From positions 2,917,501 to 2,981,500 of the forward strand of contig NZ_JUHB01000001.1 in assembly GCF_000799565.1 (NCBI RefSeq): 64,000 nucleotides of DNA. Direction: 5' to 3'. Positions 34,401 to 42,782 of this stretch are shown here, piece after piece. The notes beneath the pieces were generated by a model. It saw only the letters and a list, made by a program, of their open reading frames with translations, was not told where the DNA came from and did no database searches. Made by a program: the position numbers and the translations under genes. Position 1 is the first letter of the stretch. Each line of letters begins with the position of its first letter. The stretch comes from Cellulophaga sp. Hel_I_12 (GTDB lineage: Bacteria > Bacteroidota > Bacteroidia > Flavobacteriales > Flavobacteriaceae).

Positions 34401-35896
34401 GCGTCATTAAAGGAACTCGTGTGAGATTGAGACCTGTATTAATGACGGCAACTGTAGCTGCTTTAGGTTTTTTACCTATGGCGTTATCAAATTCATCAGG
34501 TGCGGAAGTACAGCGCCCATTGGCTACCGTTGTTATTGGAGGATTGATTACGGCGACTGCATTAACGCTAATCGTTCTTCCAGTCTTGTATATCTATTTT
34601 ACCGAAGGAAAAGTAAAATTGAATTTAGGAAGAAAAAAAATAGCCACTACTTTAATCGTGATTGGAGGTCTATTCTTTCCAGCAATGCAACTTCAAGCAC
34701 AAGAAACAAGTATGGTGCAAGAACGTGAAATTACATTGCAGCAGGCTATTGAAATGGCACTTCAGAACAATAACCGTATTAAGATTGCTCAATATGAAAT
34801 AGAGGTTGAAGAAAAAGGAAAATACGGTGCTATAACTATTCCCAGAACAGAATTTTCATATTCAAGGGGCGAATTTAATACGCCTACGGTAAAGGATAAT
34901 CAATACGGAGTTACACAGCGGATTAATTTTCCAACAGTGTATACCAGTCAGTTTAAACTTGCAATGGCAAGAGTTAGTAGCAGTGAACAACTAAAGGTTA
35001 TAGAAGAAAATGACCTGATTGCGGATGTAAAAACAGCCTATTCCAGAGTTGTGTTTTTAATGCAGAATAAACAATTATTGCAGCGTCAAGATAGTCTATA
35101 TGGCAATCTCAACCGTTCAAGTTCGATGCGTTATGAATCTGGCGAATCCACAAAATTGGAAAGTGTAACCTCGGCAACGCAATCGATGCAAATAAAAAAC
35201 AAGCTTCAACAAAACGAAGCCGATATGCGTATCGCCAAAAGACAGCTTCAGGTAGTTTTAAACACAAATGATGACATTAGTATTACAGATAGTGAACTGG
35301 TTCGGCGTGAGATAGATTTAGATATTGAAAACCAGTCTGTGGAGCAAAGCCCGTTTTACGTATATTTAAAACAACAGTTAGAAGTAAGGAAAAGGGAGAC
35401 CAATGTAGAAAGGAATAAAGTGTTACCCGATATTATGTTCGGTTATAATAGCCAAACATTTATTGGGGCTCAAAATAGCGGTATAGCAAACCAAAATTTT
35501 AGTGACAATGACCGATTTTCATTCTTTCAGTTAGGTATTTCAATTCCTCTTTTTCCTGGTGGACATCGTGCCAAAATTCAAACTGCCAAAATCGAAGAGT
35601 ACATCGTCCAATCTCAAATTGAGTTAAATAAGACGCAATTACAAGGGGAACTACAAAATTTATTGCAAGAATATTACAAACTTCAAGGTACTTTAGATTA
35701 CTATCAAAATGAAGCTCTGCCACAAGCGGAACTTATCATTGATAATTCAGAAAAGAGCTTTAAAAGCGGTGATGTTTCCTATACGCAATACTTGCAAAAC
35801 CTCACTTTGGCGAACAGTATTCAAACAGAGTATCTAAACACACTATATCAATATAACCAGTCCATCATAGTAATCGAAGCCTTATTGGGCTTGTAA
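31496..35896 (+). CDS. czcA: second CzcA-TolC fusion RND pump
   Basis: This 1466-residue paralog has the same architecture as 10712-15124. The RND part (1-1045) has the TM4 signature DFGLIVDGAVIVVE with Asp400 and Asp406, and RFNELLTGAKQDVVIKIYGEDL. An internal secretion-like helix (TTLIVIGGLFFPAMQLQAQ, about 1052-1070) leads into a TolC/OEP domain of about 395 residues. It is predicted to export Zn, Co, Cd or similar. Many substitutions separate it from copy 1, so it is not a recent duplication. Between it and the small His-rich gene are 209 bases with two hairpins (CAGATAC/GTATCTG near 31315-31335; TGGTAAT/ATTACCA near 31354-31382). Confidence 0.93.
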   Translation: MLDKIIAFSINNKLVIGLFTLALIGWGTYSLTQLPIDAVPDITDNQVMVITISPTLAAQEVEQLVTFPVEQTMVSIPGIKDMRSFSRFGLSIVTIVFEESVDLYWARQQVQERLTQAAKDIPEGIGKPEMGPVTTGLGEIYQYVIHTEKGYEDKYDATELRTIQDWIIKRQLLGTPGVAEVSGFGGLVKQYEIAIDPDKLQSMNVTIEDIFTALEKNNQNTGGAYIDKGPNAYFIRSEGLVNNLQELEKIAVKVNNGTPVLVRDVAKVQFGHGVRYGAATRNGEGEVVTGIVMMLKGANSSAVINDVKAKIEQIKETLPEGVTIEPYLDRKGLVDRAIGTVTTNLTEGALIVIFVLILFLGNLRGGLIVASVIPLSMLFAIAMMKLFGVSGNLMSLGAIDFGLIVDGAVIVVESVMFGIHTSKKKYSGVDKLSSEQMDAEVKLSAGKMMNSAAFGQIIILIVYVPILALSGVAGKMFHPMAQTVMFAILGALILSLTYVPMMSALALGRKTEHKRNFSDKMMDFFQRMYQPILEAALHAKLLVLGLAVGLFIITLIVFANMGGEFIPQLDEGDFAVETRVPVGSSIDQMIDVSQKAQTILLREYPDEVKQVVNKIGSGEIPTDPMPIEAGDMMVILSPKAEWTKAGGREELAAVMKESLSIIPNATFSFQQPIQMRFNELLTGAKQDVVIKIYGEDLNILSDLASNVGSKIKSVEGVEDLYVEEVTGLPQINIQMNRDKISQYGMNIEDINNAIETAFAGTSAGLVYEGERRFDLVVRLDKNFRTDITDVQNLYVSTPQGNQIPLSQVANISFEPGPVQIQRDNAKRRIIVGFNVRDRDVQSIIEDIKQIMNSKVDMPAGYYVTYGGQFQNLQEANQRLIIALPIALLLILVLLFFTFGSMKQSLLIFTAIPLSAIGGVFALIIRDLPFSISAGIGFIALFGVAVLNGIVLVAEFNRLDKEGVTDIYERVIKGTRVRLRPVLMTATVAALGFLPMALSNSSGAEVQRPLATVVIGGLITATALTLIVLPVLYIYFTEGKVKLNLGRKKIATTLIVIGGLFFPAMQLQAQETSMVQEREITLQQAIEMALQNNNRIKIAQYEIEVEEKGKYGAITIPRTEFSYSRGEFNTPTVKDNQYGVTQRINFPTVYTSQFKLAMARVSSSEQLKVIEENDLIADVKTAYSRVVFLMQNKQLLQRQDSLYGNLNRSSSMRYESGESTKLESVTSATQSMQIKNKLQQNEADMRIAKRQLQVVLNTNDDISITDSELVRREIDLDIENQSVEQSPFYVYLKQQLEVRKRETNVERNKVLPDIMFGYNSQTFIGAQNSGIANQNFSDNDRFSFFQLGISIPLFPGGHRAKIQTAKIEEYIVQSQIELNKTQLQGELQNLLQEYYKLQGTLDYYQNEALPQAELIIDNSEKSFKSGDVSYTQYLQNLTLANSIQTEYLNTLYQYNQSIIVIEALLGL

Positions 35897-35930
35897 AAAT
35901 CTTGTGATATCACATTAAAACATAAAAAAG

Positions 35931-37130
35931 ATGAAAATTAAATTCAATACAAAAATTTTGCTACTCATTTTATCCACCCTATTTATGATGGCTTGTGGCA
36001 ATAAGGATTCCGAAAAAGCGGAAGGTTCCAAAGAATCTTCAATGAATGTAGAGCAACCAGTTGCAACTGGAACCAAACAAATCACTTTTACCAAAGACCA
36101 ATACAATCTTGCCGGAATTGAAACCGGTGCGATTGAAATGCGGAATTTAAGTAATATCATAAAACTAAATGGAACCATAGATGTTGAGCCTGAAAGTATG
36201 GCTTCTGTATCTGCACCTTTAGGAGGTTATTTAAAAACGGCTGGCAGATTGCCCGGTGAAGCAATTAAAAAAGGGCAAATCTTGGCAACCATTGAAAATC
36301 CTGAATTTATCCAAATCCAACAGGGCTATTTAGAAAGTTTAAGCAGACTTCAATTTCTTGAAGAAGAATTTAATCGACAAAAGAAATTGAGAGAGGAGGA
36401 CATCAATTCAGCAAAAACATTTCAACAGGTTTCTTCTGATTATAAAATAACACAAGGAAGAGTGAAGGCATACGAACAGCAGCTTGCGCTTGCGGGAATA
36501 AGTAGAAGTTCTGTCCAAAATGGCAATATAACACGAACCGCAAATCTTTATGCGCCAATTTCAGGTTTTATAAAAGCGAGCAATGTAAATATTGGGGATT
36601 ATGTATCACCACAGGATGTTCTATTTGAAATTGTCGATTTAAACGATATTCATTTGGCATTGAATGCCTTTGAAAAAGATTTGGGAAAGTTGGAGATTGG
36701 TCAAACCGTTAAATTTTCACTTTCTGATGACAATACCTTCAATCGTACTGCCGAGGTTTTCTTAATTGGAAAAGCGACTGGTAGTGACCGTATGACGCCA
36801 GTTTATAGCCATTTAAACAAAGAAGACAAAAAAGGATTATTACCAGGAATGTACGTAAAGGCTTGGGTAGAAAGCGGCACAAACAAGCAAAATGCAATCC
36901 CTTCAGAAGCTTTAGTTCAATATGAAGGAAAAGATTTTGTAGTTCTTCAAACCGAAGAAACCGAAGGTGGTTATACATTCAAATTAGAACAGGTTAAAAA
37001 AGGAATTGAGCAGGAAGGGTACACGGCTATAACATTTGCTGATGGTGCTACTGTTCAAAATTTTAAACCTGTTGTTAAAAACGCTTATTCCATCTTGTCT
37101 GCATTAAGAAATTCTGAAGAGGAAGAATAA
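35931..37130 (+). CDS. czcB: RND periplasmic adaptor lipoprotein for the second pump
   Basis: This 399-residue adaptor has a lipobox (LFMMACG, Cys22), the barrel-sandwich strands LGGYLKTAGRLPGEAIKKGQILATIENPEF, an alpha-hairpin (about 135-190), and YAPISGFIKASNVNIGDYVSPQDVLFEI. Unlike the first adaptor it has no His/Glu-rich segment. It follows the pump gene by 34 bases. Confidence 0.92.
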   Translation: MKIKFNTKILLLILSTLFMMACGNKDSEKAEGSKESSMNVEQPVATGTKQITFTKDQYNLAGIETGAIEMRNLSNIIKLNGTIDVEPESMASVSAPLGGYLKTAGRLPGEAIKKGQILATIENPEFIQIQQGYLESLSRLQFLEEEFNRQKKLREEDINSAKTFQQVSSDYKITQGRVKAYEQQLALAGISRSSVQNGNITRTANLYAPISGFIKASNVNIGDYVSPQDVLFEIVDLNDIHLALNAFEKDLGKLEIGQTVKFSLSDDNTFNRTAEVFLIGKATGSDRMTPVYSHLNKEDKKGLLPGMYVKAWVESGTNKQNAIPSEALVQYEGKDFVVLQTEETEGGYTFKLEQVKKGIEQEGYTAITFADGATVQNFKPVVKNAYSILSALRNSEEEE

Positions 37131-37163
37131 TTTAAAAATCAATAACAATATAAATTAAACATT

Positions 37164-37379
37164 ATGAAAAAAGTACTTTTTATCGCAATCATTAGCTTAA
37201 CGCTATTAGCATCTTGCAGAGAAACCAATAAAAATAAGGACGTAGAAACTCAAAATACTGAAACAACCTTAAGCCCAGAAGAAATGAGCCAAAGAGAAGA
37301 TAGCTTGAAAATGGTAAGGGAAGAAAATCGCAGATTGGACAGCATCCAACAAGTCAAATCCCACGGGCACGCCCATTAA
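37164..37379 (+). CDS. small lipoprotein with His tail
   Basis: This 71-residue protein has a lipobox (LLASCRE, Cys18), a charged helical body (SPEEMSQREDSLKMVREENRRLDS) and a C-terminal HGHAH. The tail suggests metal binding. It lies 33 bases after the adaptor gene in the same operon. No family is recognised. Confidence 0.65.
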   Translation: MKKVLFIAIISLTLLASCRETNKNKDVETQNTETTLSPEEMSQREDSLKMVREENRRLDSIQQVKSHGHAH

Positions 37380-37386
37380 TAACCAT

Positions 37387-37418
37387 AGTTCCATTGCACT
37401 GCGATGTGCAATGGGACT
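37387..37418 (+). other. strong intergenic hairpin
   Basis: The stem CCATTGCAC/GTGCAATGG (37391-37399 with 37406-37414) is perfect and extends outward by four more pairs including one wobble. There is no T-run, so it looks like an mRNA-processing or stability element inside the operon. It ends 14 bases before the next start codon. Confidence 0.55.
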
Positions 37419-37432
37419 TAAACAATTTTATT

Positions 37433-38122
37433 ATGAAAATCAAAAATATATACGTCTTCCTCATTCTGTTTCTATACGGAGCATTTGGTTCAATGGCGTA
37501 TGCTCACGGAGTAGATGAAGACACGCAAACATTTTTATTAGGAAATAGTGGTGTTGCATTTGGCCCTTTTCTTTATATAGGAGCGAAACATATGATTACA
37601 GGTTATGACCATCTGCTATTTTTGGTCGGCGTTATTTTCTTTCTGTATAAACCGAAAGAAGTGCTTTTATATGTTAGCTTTTTTACCATTGGTCATAGTA
37701 CCACGTTGTTATTAGGCGTTTTAGCCGATATTAATATTAATGCATTCTTAATAGATGCTATCATTGCGCTCTCTATTGTATATAAGGGATTCGACAATTT
37801 GGGAGGTTTCAAACGTTTCTTTGGCAAACAACCTAACACGAAAGCAGCAGTTTTGATATTCGGTCTGTTTCACGGGTTTGGTCTTGCCAGTAAACTGCAA
37901 GAATTTAAGTTTGATAAAGAAGGCCTTTTTACTAACCTAATTGGGTTCAATATAGGTGTAGAAATAGGACAATTTATTGCTTTGGCAGTTGTGTTAATCC
38001 TAATAACAATTTGGAGAAGGCAACCCAGTTTTATGAAATTTTCAACAATTACAAATACAGCACTTATGGCAGCGGGTTTTTTATTGCTCGGCTTCCAATT
38101 AACAGGCTATTTTACATCTTAA
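37433..38122 (+). CDS. HupE/UreJ-family membrane protein
   Basis: This 229-residue protein has a signal peptide (ending MAYAHG) and six helices. The metal-site motif GAKHMITGYDHLLFLVGV is followed by FTIGHSTTLLLG and IFGLFHGFGLASKL, typical of HupE/UreJ proteins. HupE-like proteins are secondary nickel or cobalt transporters, and in metal islands they may form a metal import or leak path. The ATG at 37433 is used because it begins the signal peptide. Confidence 0.85.
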   Translation: MKIKNIYVFLILFLYGAFGSMAYAHGVDEDTQTFLLGNSGVAFGPFLYIGAKHMITGYDHLLFLVGVIFFLYKPKEVLLYVSFFTIGHSTTLLLGVLADININAFLIDAIIALSIVYKGFDNLGGFKRFFGKQPNTKAAVLIFGLFHGFGLASKLQEFKFDKEGLFTNLIGFNIGVEIGQFIALAVVLILITIWRRQPSFMKFSTITNTALMAAGFLLLGFQLTGYFTS

Positions 38123-38133
38123 AAAAAATTATT

Positions 38134-38766
38134 ATGTCAGAAATGAAACACCCAATATTGGAAAAAAGTAAAATTATAAAGGCAACCATCATAGCATTAG
38201 TTGTTGGAGCAATTCTTTTGGTTGTTGCAGTATTACCTGCGGAATATGGTATAGACCCAACAGGGGCAGGCAAAATTTTAGGGTTTAGTAAACTCTATGT
38301 GCCTGAAAGCAATCAAACTGATGGTTTGGGAACGATGGTATCAACATCTAACCTTCCACTAATAAAACTCGAAAAAGCTGGGTCAGGACCCGATGTCGCT
38401 CGACCTATAGAGGCAGATTTTCCTGCACCCGAAGAACAATTAGCTATACGCGAGGATGAAACCAAAGTGGTAGTTCCCGCAGGAAAAGGCATTGAATTTA
38501 AAATAAATATGCTTAAATACGGAACAATGAAATATGAATGGACAACTGCCAACAACGAAGTTCTTTACTTTGATTTTCACGGCGAGGTAAAACAAAAAGA
38601 GGAGGTTAAAGAGGTTTATTTTGAAAGTTATACGATTTCAAATTCCCATAATATGGTTGGCACTTTTTTAGCCCCTTATGAAGGAAAACACGGTTGGTTT
38701 TTCAGAAATACGAGTAATGAAGATGTAACGGTAAACTTGAGGCTCAAAGGTCAGTATACATTATAA
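38134..38766 (+). CDS. membrane-anchored periplasmic protein of unknown function
   Basis: This 210-residue protein has one N-terminal membrane helix (about 17-38) and a periplasmic beta-rich domain with conserved aromatic and His residues (MKYEWTTANNEVLYFDFHGEV; YTISNSHNMVGTFLAPYEGKHGWFFRNTS). The pattern of a small anchored domain next to HupE recurs in metal operons, but the function is not known. It starts 11 bases after hupE. Confidence 0.7.
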   Translation: MSEMKHPILEKSKIIKATIIALVVGAILLVVAVLPAEYGIDPTGAGKILGFSKLYVPESNQTDGLGTMVSTSNLPLIKLEKAGSGPDVARPIEADFPAPEEQLAIREDETKVVVPAGKGIEFKINMLKYGTMKYEWTTANNEVLYFDFHGEVKQKEEVKEVYFESYTISNSHNMVGTFLAPYEGKHGWFFRNTSNEDVTVNLRLKGQYTL

Positions 38767-38774
38767 CCTAAAGT

Positions 38775-38830
38775 CCTGCAATGGAAGGTTAATTTCTACG
38801 CCCAATTGAAACACCCTTCCATTCAGCAGG
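38775..38830 (+). other. long inverted repeat after the second RND operon
   Basis: The arms CCTGC + AATGGAAGG (38775-38788) pair with CCTTCCATT + CA + GCAGG (38815-38830), leaving a 26-base loop. There is no T-run. It lies 8 bases after the last gene of the operon and could end or protect the transcript. Confidence 0.5.
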
Positions 38831-38872
38831 CACAAATTAAACTTTTGAACTCAATTAATATTTAGAGAATTA

Positions 38873-40105
38873 ATGAAACTGTCAAAACTATTAGAGCCCT
38901 TCCAAGCTTTACGTAATCGTTTATTCGCAAAACTTTATTTGGCACAGACCATCAGTTTATTGGGTGATGCCTTTACGTGGGTTGGATTGGCATTATTGGC
39001 ATATCAATTCGGAGAAGAAAGGGCTGCCGTCATTTTGGCGACAGCGCTTACTTTAAGAGTGACCGCATTTATTATTTTTTCGCCTTTTGCAGGCGTATTG
39101 GCAGATAGGATAAGCCGAAAGAAAATACTATACACCACACATTTTATAAGAATGGTCATAGTTGGTTGTTTGCCTTTTGTAACCGAAGAATGGCAAATTT
39201 ATGTCCTCATATTTCTTATGAACGTATTCAATGCGTTTTTCAGTCCGACGTATCGGTCTATTATTCCACAGGTTGTAGATAAATCCATTTACCGTCAAGC
39301 CATAGGTTTATCGGCAGCCACTTATCAATTGTTAGGAGTTATGGGACCAGGCTTGGCAGGAATTTTAGCCATCTGGTTGGGTGCAAGGGAAATATTTTTT
39401 GTCGATGCTGCTACTTTTGTTATTGCAGGCATTTTATTATTGAGCCTTCCAAAAAGTAAGTTGGATGTAGTTCCAGACGAAATCGAGGGTAAAATAAAGC
39501 CAACCACTTGGCAAGATGTTTTAAAGGGTATTAGACTACTATTTTCCAATCAATACGTGCGCTTCGCATTATTCATTGAATTTGTTTCTGCGGTTGCTGG
39601 CGCACTTATCTTGGTCAATACCATCGTATTGGTCAAAGGTGGATTGGACCTTACAGATAAAGATTACGGAATCATTATGGCAGCTTTCGGAATTGGCGCA
39701 ACCGTAGCGGCATTTGTTTCCGGAGCAATTGATAAATCCAAATCTCGACGAGTCTCATTGATTGTTGGTGCGCTCGTATTGGGAATCGCCATCAGCGCTG
39801 CCAATTATTTAAATTTTTCTATGCTATTCGTCGTCTGGATTGTTGCTGGACTTGGTCAAAGCCTCGCAGAAATCCCATCTGAAACGCTGATAGGTGAAAC
39901 AGTCCCACTTGAAGAACAGGGTAAAGTCTATGGCTCTCATTTTGCGTTTTCACATCTATGGTGGGCATTTGCATATCCGTTGGCAGGTTTTTTAGGAACG
40001 ACATTCCCAAATCAAAGTTTCCTTTATGGAGGCATTATTACATTAGTAATTTTGGTACTGGTGGTAACTTTTTTAAGACCTAAAAAACATTCGTTACAAA
40101 AATAA
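38873..40105 (+). CDS. MFS transporter (DHA3-like)
   Basis: This 410-residue inner-membrane transporter has 12 helices. It carries the motif A region FAGVLADRISRKKILY (about 72-87) and a motif-C-like glycine-rich helix GVMGPGLAGILAIWLGA. It resembles the EntS/macrolide-export branch. The substrate is unknown; the metal context suggests chelate or metal export. The next gene starts 4 bases later, so they form a pair. Confidence 0.85.
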   Translation: MKLSKLLEPFQALRNRLFAKLYLAQTISLLGDAFTWVGLALLAYQFGEERAAVILATALTLRVTAFIIFSPFAGVLADRISRKKILYTTHFIRMVIVGCLPFVTEEWQIYVLIFLMNVFNAFFSPTYRSIIPQVVDKSIYRQAIGLSAATYQLLGVMGPGLAGILAIWLGAREIFFVDAATFVIAGILLLSLPKSKLDVVPDEIEGKIKPTTWQDVLKGIRLLFSNQYVRFALFIEFVSAVAGALILVNTIVLVKGGLDLTDKDYGIIMAAFGIGATVAAFVSGAIDKSKSRRVSLIVGALVLGIAISAANYLNFSMLFVVWIVAGLGQSLAEIPSETLIGETVPLEEQGKVYGSHFAFSHLWWAFAYPLAGFLGTTFPNQSFLYGGIITLVILVLVVTFLRPKKHSLQK

Positions 40106-40109
40106 TATT

Positions 40110-40358
40110 ATGGAAGATTCTAAAAATAATAAATCCGTCATTTATCGGTGTGACGGTGTAAAATGTCGAAAGAAAAAAGGAAAGCTTTTAGATTATTATA
40201 TTAAGAAATACAAGTTAAAAAATAAAATTGAGGTTGACGATATGGACTGCAACAACAAGTGCGAACAAGCACCCGTTATGCACCTTCATCCAGAGGATAT
40301 ATGGTTTTCGGAAAAAGATTTAGGAACAATCGTTAAAAGACATATTTTAAATAAATAA
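40110..40358 (+). CDS. (2Fe-2S) ferredoxin-like thioredoxin-fold protein
   Basis: This 82-residue protein has four cysteines in the order C14-x4-C19 ... C47-x3-C51, in RCDGVKCRKK and DCNNKCEQAPVM. This matches small thioredoxin-like 2Fe-2S proteins. The last part (HPEDIWFSEKDLGTIVKRHI) is the usual ending. It may pass electrons or sense metal for the MFS partner, which is inferred. Confidence 0.8.
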   Translation: MEDSKNNKSVIYRCDGVKCRKKKGKLLDYYIKKYKLKNKIEVDDMDCNNKCEQAPVMHLHPEDIWFSEKDLGTIVKRHILNK

Positions 40359-40435
40359 TTGGTTTAAATTGGAAACAAAAACACTTTCTTACATTGGTAG
40401 GGAGGTTTTTTTATGTAATCATTTGCCAAATCCCA

Positions 40436-41070
40436 TTCAGCACATTCCCCTGCATTACGCAAAAAAGCTTCATTCCGGGAAAAGCGCTTCCCTATAAATA
40501 TCTTGGACACAACTTCAAAGCTTCCGTTTTCCATTCCACTTGACCGTTCATTCCCGAGAAAAATCGGGAAGCGATCAAACTGCATTCCAACCTACACCTT
40601 CAAAGTCAAGTCCGCTTTAAATCCTGAATAATAAGAATTAATAGTTTTCTTAATCCGTTCAGCACATTCCCCTACATTTCGCCAAAAGCTACATTTCGAG
40701 AAAAGCGCTTCATTACAAAAGTCTTGGACACAACTCCAAAGCTGCCGATTTCCATTTCACTTGTCCGCCAGTTCCCGAGAAAAGTCGGGAAGCGACCAAA
40801 CTCCATTCCCTTCTACACCTTTGAAGTTAAGTCCGCTTTAAATTCCACCCAAGAACAAAAACCATTTTCAAAACCCGCTCAGCACATTGCCGCTTCATTC
40901 CACGCTCGCCTGCTGAACAACGCAGGCAAGCACTCCATTACGGGCAAAGAGCTTCACTACAGAAGTCTTGGACACAATCCCCAATTTCAGCTTTCCATTT
41001 CGCTAATCCTTTCCGCTACTCTGGAAAGGAACCCTTCATTCCAGAGCTAAAATTGTGAATTAAGTCCGCC
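40436..41070. repeat. three degenerate ~220-base tandem repeats in a non-coding stretch
   Basis: Units begin near 40436, 40658 and 40878. Shared blocks in the same order are TCAGCACATT, GAGAAAAGCGCTTC-like, CTTGGACACAA, TTTCCATTTC-like, a hairpin TTCCCGAGAAAA-TCGGGAAG (units 1 and 2), ACACCTT-GAAGT-like and AAGTCCGC. Units 1 and 2 are closest; unit 3 is more diverged and carries a different insert. No credible gene is seen between 40359 and 41588. The period and conserved hairpin suggest a structured RNA family or a set of protein-binding sites. Confidence 0.7.
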
Positions 41071-41255
41071 TTTTTAATAGGAAAGCCATCGGCTTGATTT
41101 TCTTGACAGGATTTTCGGCGCGGACTTCTTGAGCCCTTACTCGAAAATCCTTAAAAACCAAACCGCTGTCTTACACATTTTAAGGGGTTTATAATGGATA
41201 AAGCCTTTATTGTTTTTCGGGTCATCGAAAAACAGGTACGTCATAACCAATTCTA

Positions 41256-41277
41256 ACCTGCCTGCCGGCAGGCAGGT
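41256..41277. repeat. perfect 22-base GC-rich palindrome
   Basis: The arm ACCTGCCTGCC is followed directly by its inverse complement. This GC-rich palindrome stands out in AT-rich DNA and resembles a short dispersed intergenic palindrome found in many Bacteroidota genomes. The rest of 41071-41588 shows no gene. Confidence 0.6.
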
Positions 41278-41588
41278 GTAAACACAGCTACTTATCTCGC
41301 TTAACTGTCGGTACGCTCAAAAGCAACTGCGCTTAAAAGAATTGCTAATGCCCTTATGGAACTTGTCAAGACTATACAAGTTTTAGTGAAAAATAAGGTT
41401 TCTACTTCCTTGAATCCCACAAAAATCGGGATTACTACGTCGCAAACACTCCTGATTTATTCCCTAAAAGTCTTGACAAAACCCACTTTATCCATTGTGC
41501 GGTGCACGAAAGAAAAGAACAAACACCCCTTAAAATTTAATCTGTTTTAAATCAATAAGGGAAATATAAATCACTTAAATATTTTATT

Positions 41589-41933
41589 ATGAGTACTATT
41601 AGAAATCACGTACAATTGATTGTAAATGTTGGTCAAGAGCCAACCATTACGAACCTTGAAAGCGGTAAGAAAGTAGCCCGCTTCTCACTCGCTACAAACG
41701 AGTATTACAAAGACAGCAAAGGCGAAAAGCAAACGGACACCAACTGGCATACCGTAGTAGCCTGGGGAAAAACCGCTGAAATTGTTGAGAAATTTATCGA
41801 AAAAGGCAAAGAGGTTGGAATTACAGGGAAACTAAAGACCCGAACTTACACCACCGATGATGGCAACCAACGCTATGTAACGGAAGTTGTAGCTGATGAA
41901 ATCCTATTGTTGGGAAGTAAAAACGACAAGTAA
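41589..41933 (+). CDS. ssb: single-stranded DNA-binding protein
   Basis: This 114-residue OB-fold protein has the SSB core VQLIVNVGQEP, GKKVARFSLATNEYYKDSKGEKQTDTNWHTVVAWGKTAEIVEKFIEKGKEVGITGKLKTRTY. It is short and lacks the acidic C-terminal tip of the housekeeping protein, as in SSBs of conjugative elements. It is the first gene of the mobilization module and probably protects transferred single-stranded DNA. Confidence 0.93.
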   Translation: MSTIRNHVQLIVNVGQEPTITNLESGKKVARFSLATNEYYKDSKGEKQTDTNWHTVVAWGKTAEIVEKFIEKGKEVGITGKLKTRTYTTDDGNQRYVTEVVADEILLLGSKNDK

Positions 41934-41945
41934 TCTTCAAAAATT

Positions 41946-41983
41946 AAGAGGGCGTAACCGTCGAGAGATGCGCCCTCTTTTTT
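41946..41983 (+). terminator. terminator after ssb
   Basis: The stem AAGAGGGCG/CGCCCTCTT (41946-41954 with 41971-41979) has a 16-base loop and is followed by T bases. Confidence 0.8.
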
Positions 41984-42011
41984 CATTATTAACTCTTTAA
42001 ATCAAATTAAA

Positions 42012-42392
42012 ATGAAAGCACAAGTTAACGAAATAAAAGAGCGATTGCAATATTTTACGGGAACAGAAATGTTCTATCAAATCCCATTATTGCGAACCCG
42101 ATTTACGGACGGACTGAAATATTTATCGGAAGTAGCAGAATGTTTTTGGCTCATTACTGACACGTCCGTAATTGCAAAAAGCCTTATGAACCGAAGCGAA
42201 TTTGTAACCATAGACTTCAAAAGATTGCCCAAAGAAATACAGGATTATTCTGGTTACGAAGCCGAAATAATTTACAGCGATGGCAACGACAATATTTTGA
42301 AAAAACACGGTTACAGGGCAACCGATTTTCCACTCGACGAACTGCGGTTATTTTTTGTAAATGATACCCTGATGTTACCTAGCGAATACTAA
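42012..42392 (+). CDS. DUF6876-family protein of conjugative elements
   Basis: This 126-residue cytoplasmic protein contains LRTRFTDGLKYLSEVAECFWLITDTS and ends FPLDELRLFFVNDTLMLPSEY, which I recognise as the DUF6876 type common near tra and mob genes of Bacteroidota elements. The function is unknown. Confidence 0.7.
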   Translation: MKAQVNEIKERLQYFTGTEMFYQIPLLRTRFTDGLKYLSEVAECFWLITDTSVIAKSLMNRSEFVTIDFKRLPKEIQDYSGYEAEIIYSDGNDNILKKHGYRATDFPLDELRLFFVNDTLMLPSEY

Positions 42393-42405
42393 AAAATAGG
42401 ACGTT

Positions 42406-42603
42406 ATGATATATCTGAATTTTACCGATTTGAATGAGGAAACACAAGAGCGATTACTTGCCAATTCCAAAGCGGATGTTCAGAAAAAATATGGCAAGGA
42501 TATAATGGATTATGCAACCAACCATAATAGCAATTTGAACAAGACGTTGGACGAAGAGGCGTTGCGGAATTTGTATTCTTATAAATACATTTTCAACATA
42601 TAG
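42406..42603 (+). CDS. small hypothetical protein of the mobilization module
   Basis: This 65-residue hydrophilic protein (MIYLNFTDLNEETQERLLAN...) lies 13 bases after the DUF6876 gene, is followed by a terminator, and has coding-like codon use. No family is recognised. Confidence 0.5.
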   Translation: MIYLNFTDLNEETQERLLANSKADVQKKYGKDIMDYATNHNSNLNKTLDEEALRNLYSYKYIFNI

Positions 42604-42624
42604 TTTTTTGAAATTTAAAGCAAG

Positions 42625-42651
42625 CACCTCTAAAATTTTAGGGGTGTTTTT
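42625..42651 (+). terminator. terminator before the oriT-like region
   Basis: The inverted repeat CACCTCTAAAA/TTTTAGGGGTG (one T-G pair) is followed by five T bases. Confidence 0.75.
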
Positions 42652-42782
42652 GTGTGTAATTAAACCTACATCAAGAAAAAATCACTATCTTTATTTCGCT
42701 GAAATTCAGCATTCAAATTAAAGTAAGGTTATCCACTTTTCGACTTTCGCCGATACCCTTACACATCGAAAAATAACATATC

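Noticed and set aside
40364..40585. Minus-strand open frame in the first 220-base repeat unit
   Set aside because: The frame is not kept in units 2 and 3, while hairpins and block order are, so the repeats look like non-coding elements.
40724..41050. Plus-strand 108-codon frame across repeat units 2 and 3
   Set aside because: It begins inside one unit and ends inside the next, has no leader or domain, and its equivalent in unit 1 is not open.
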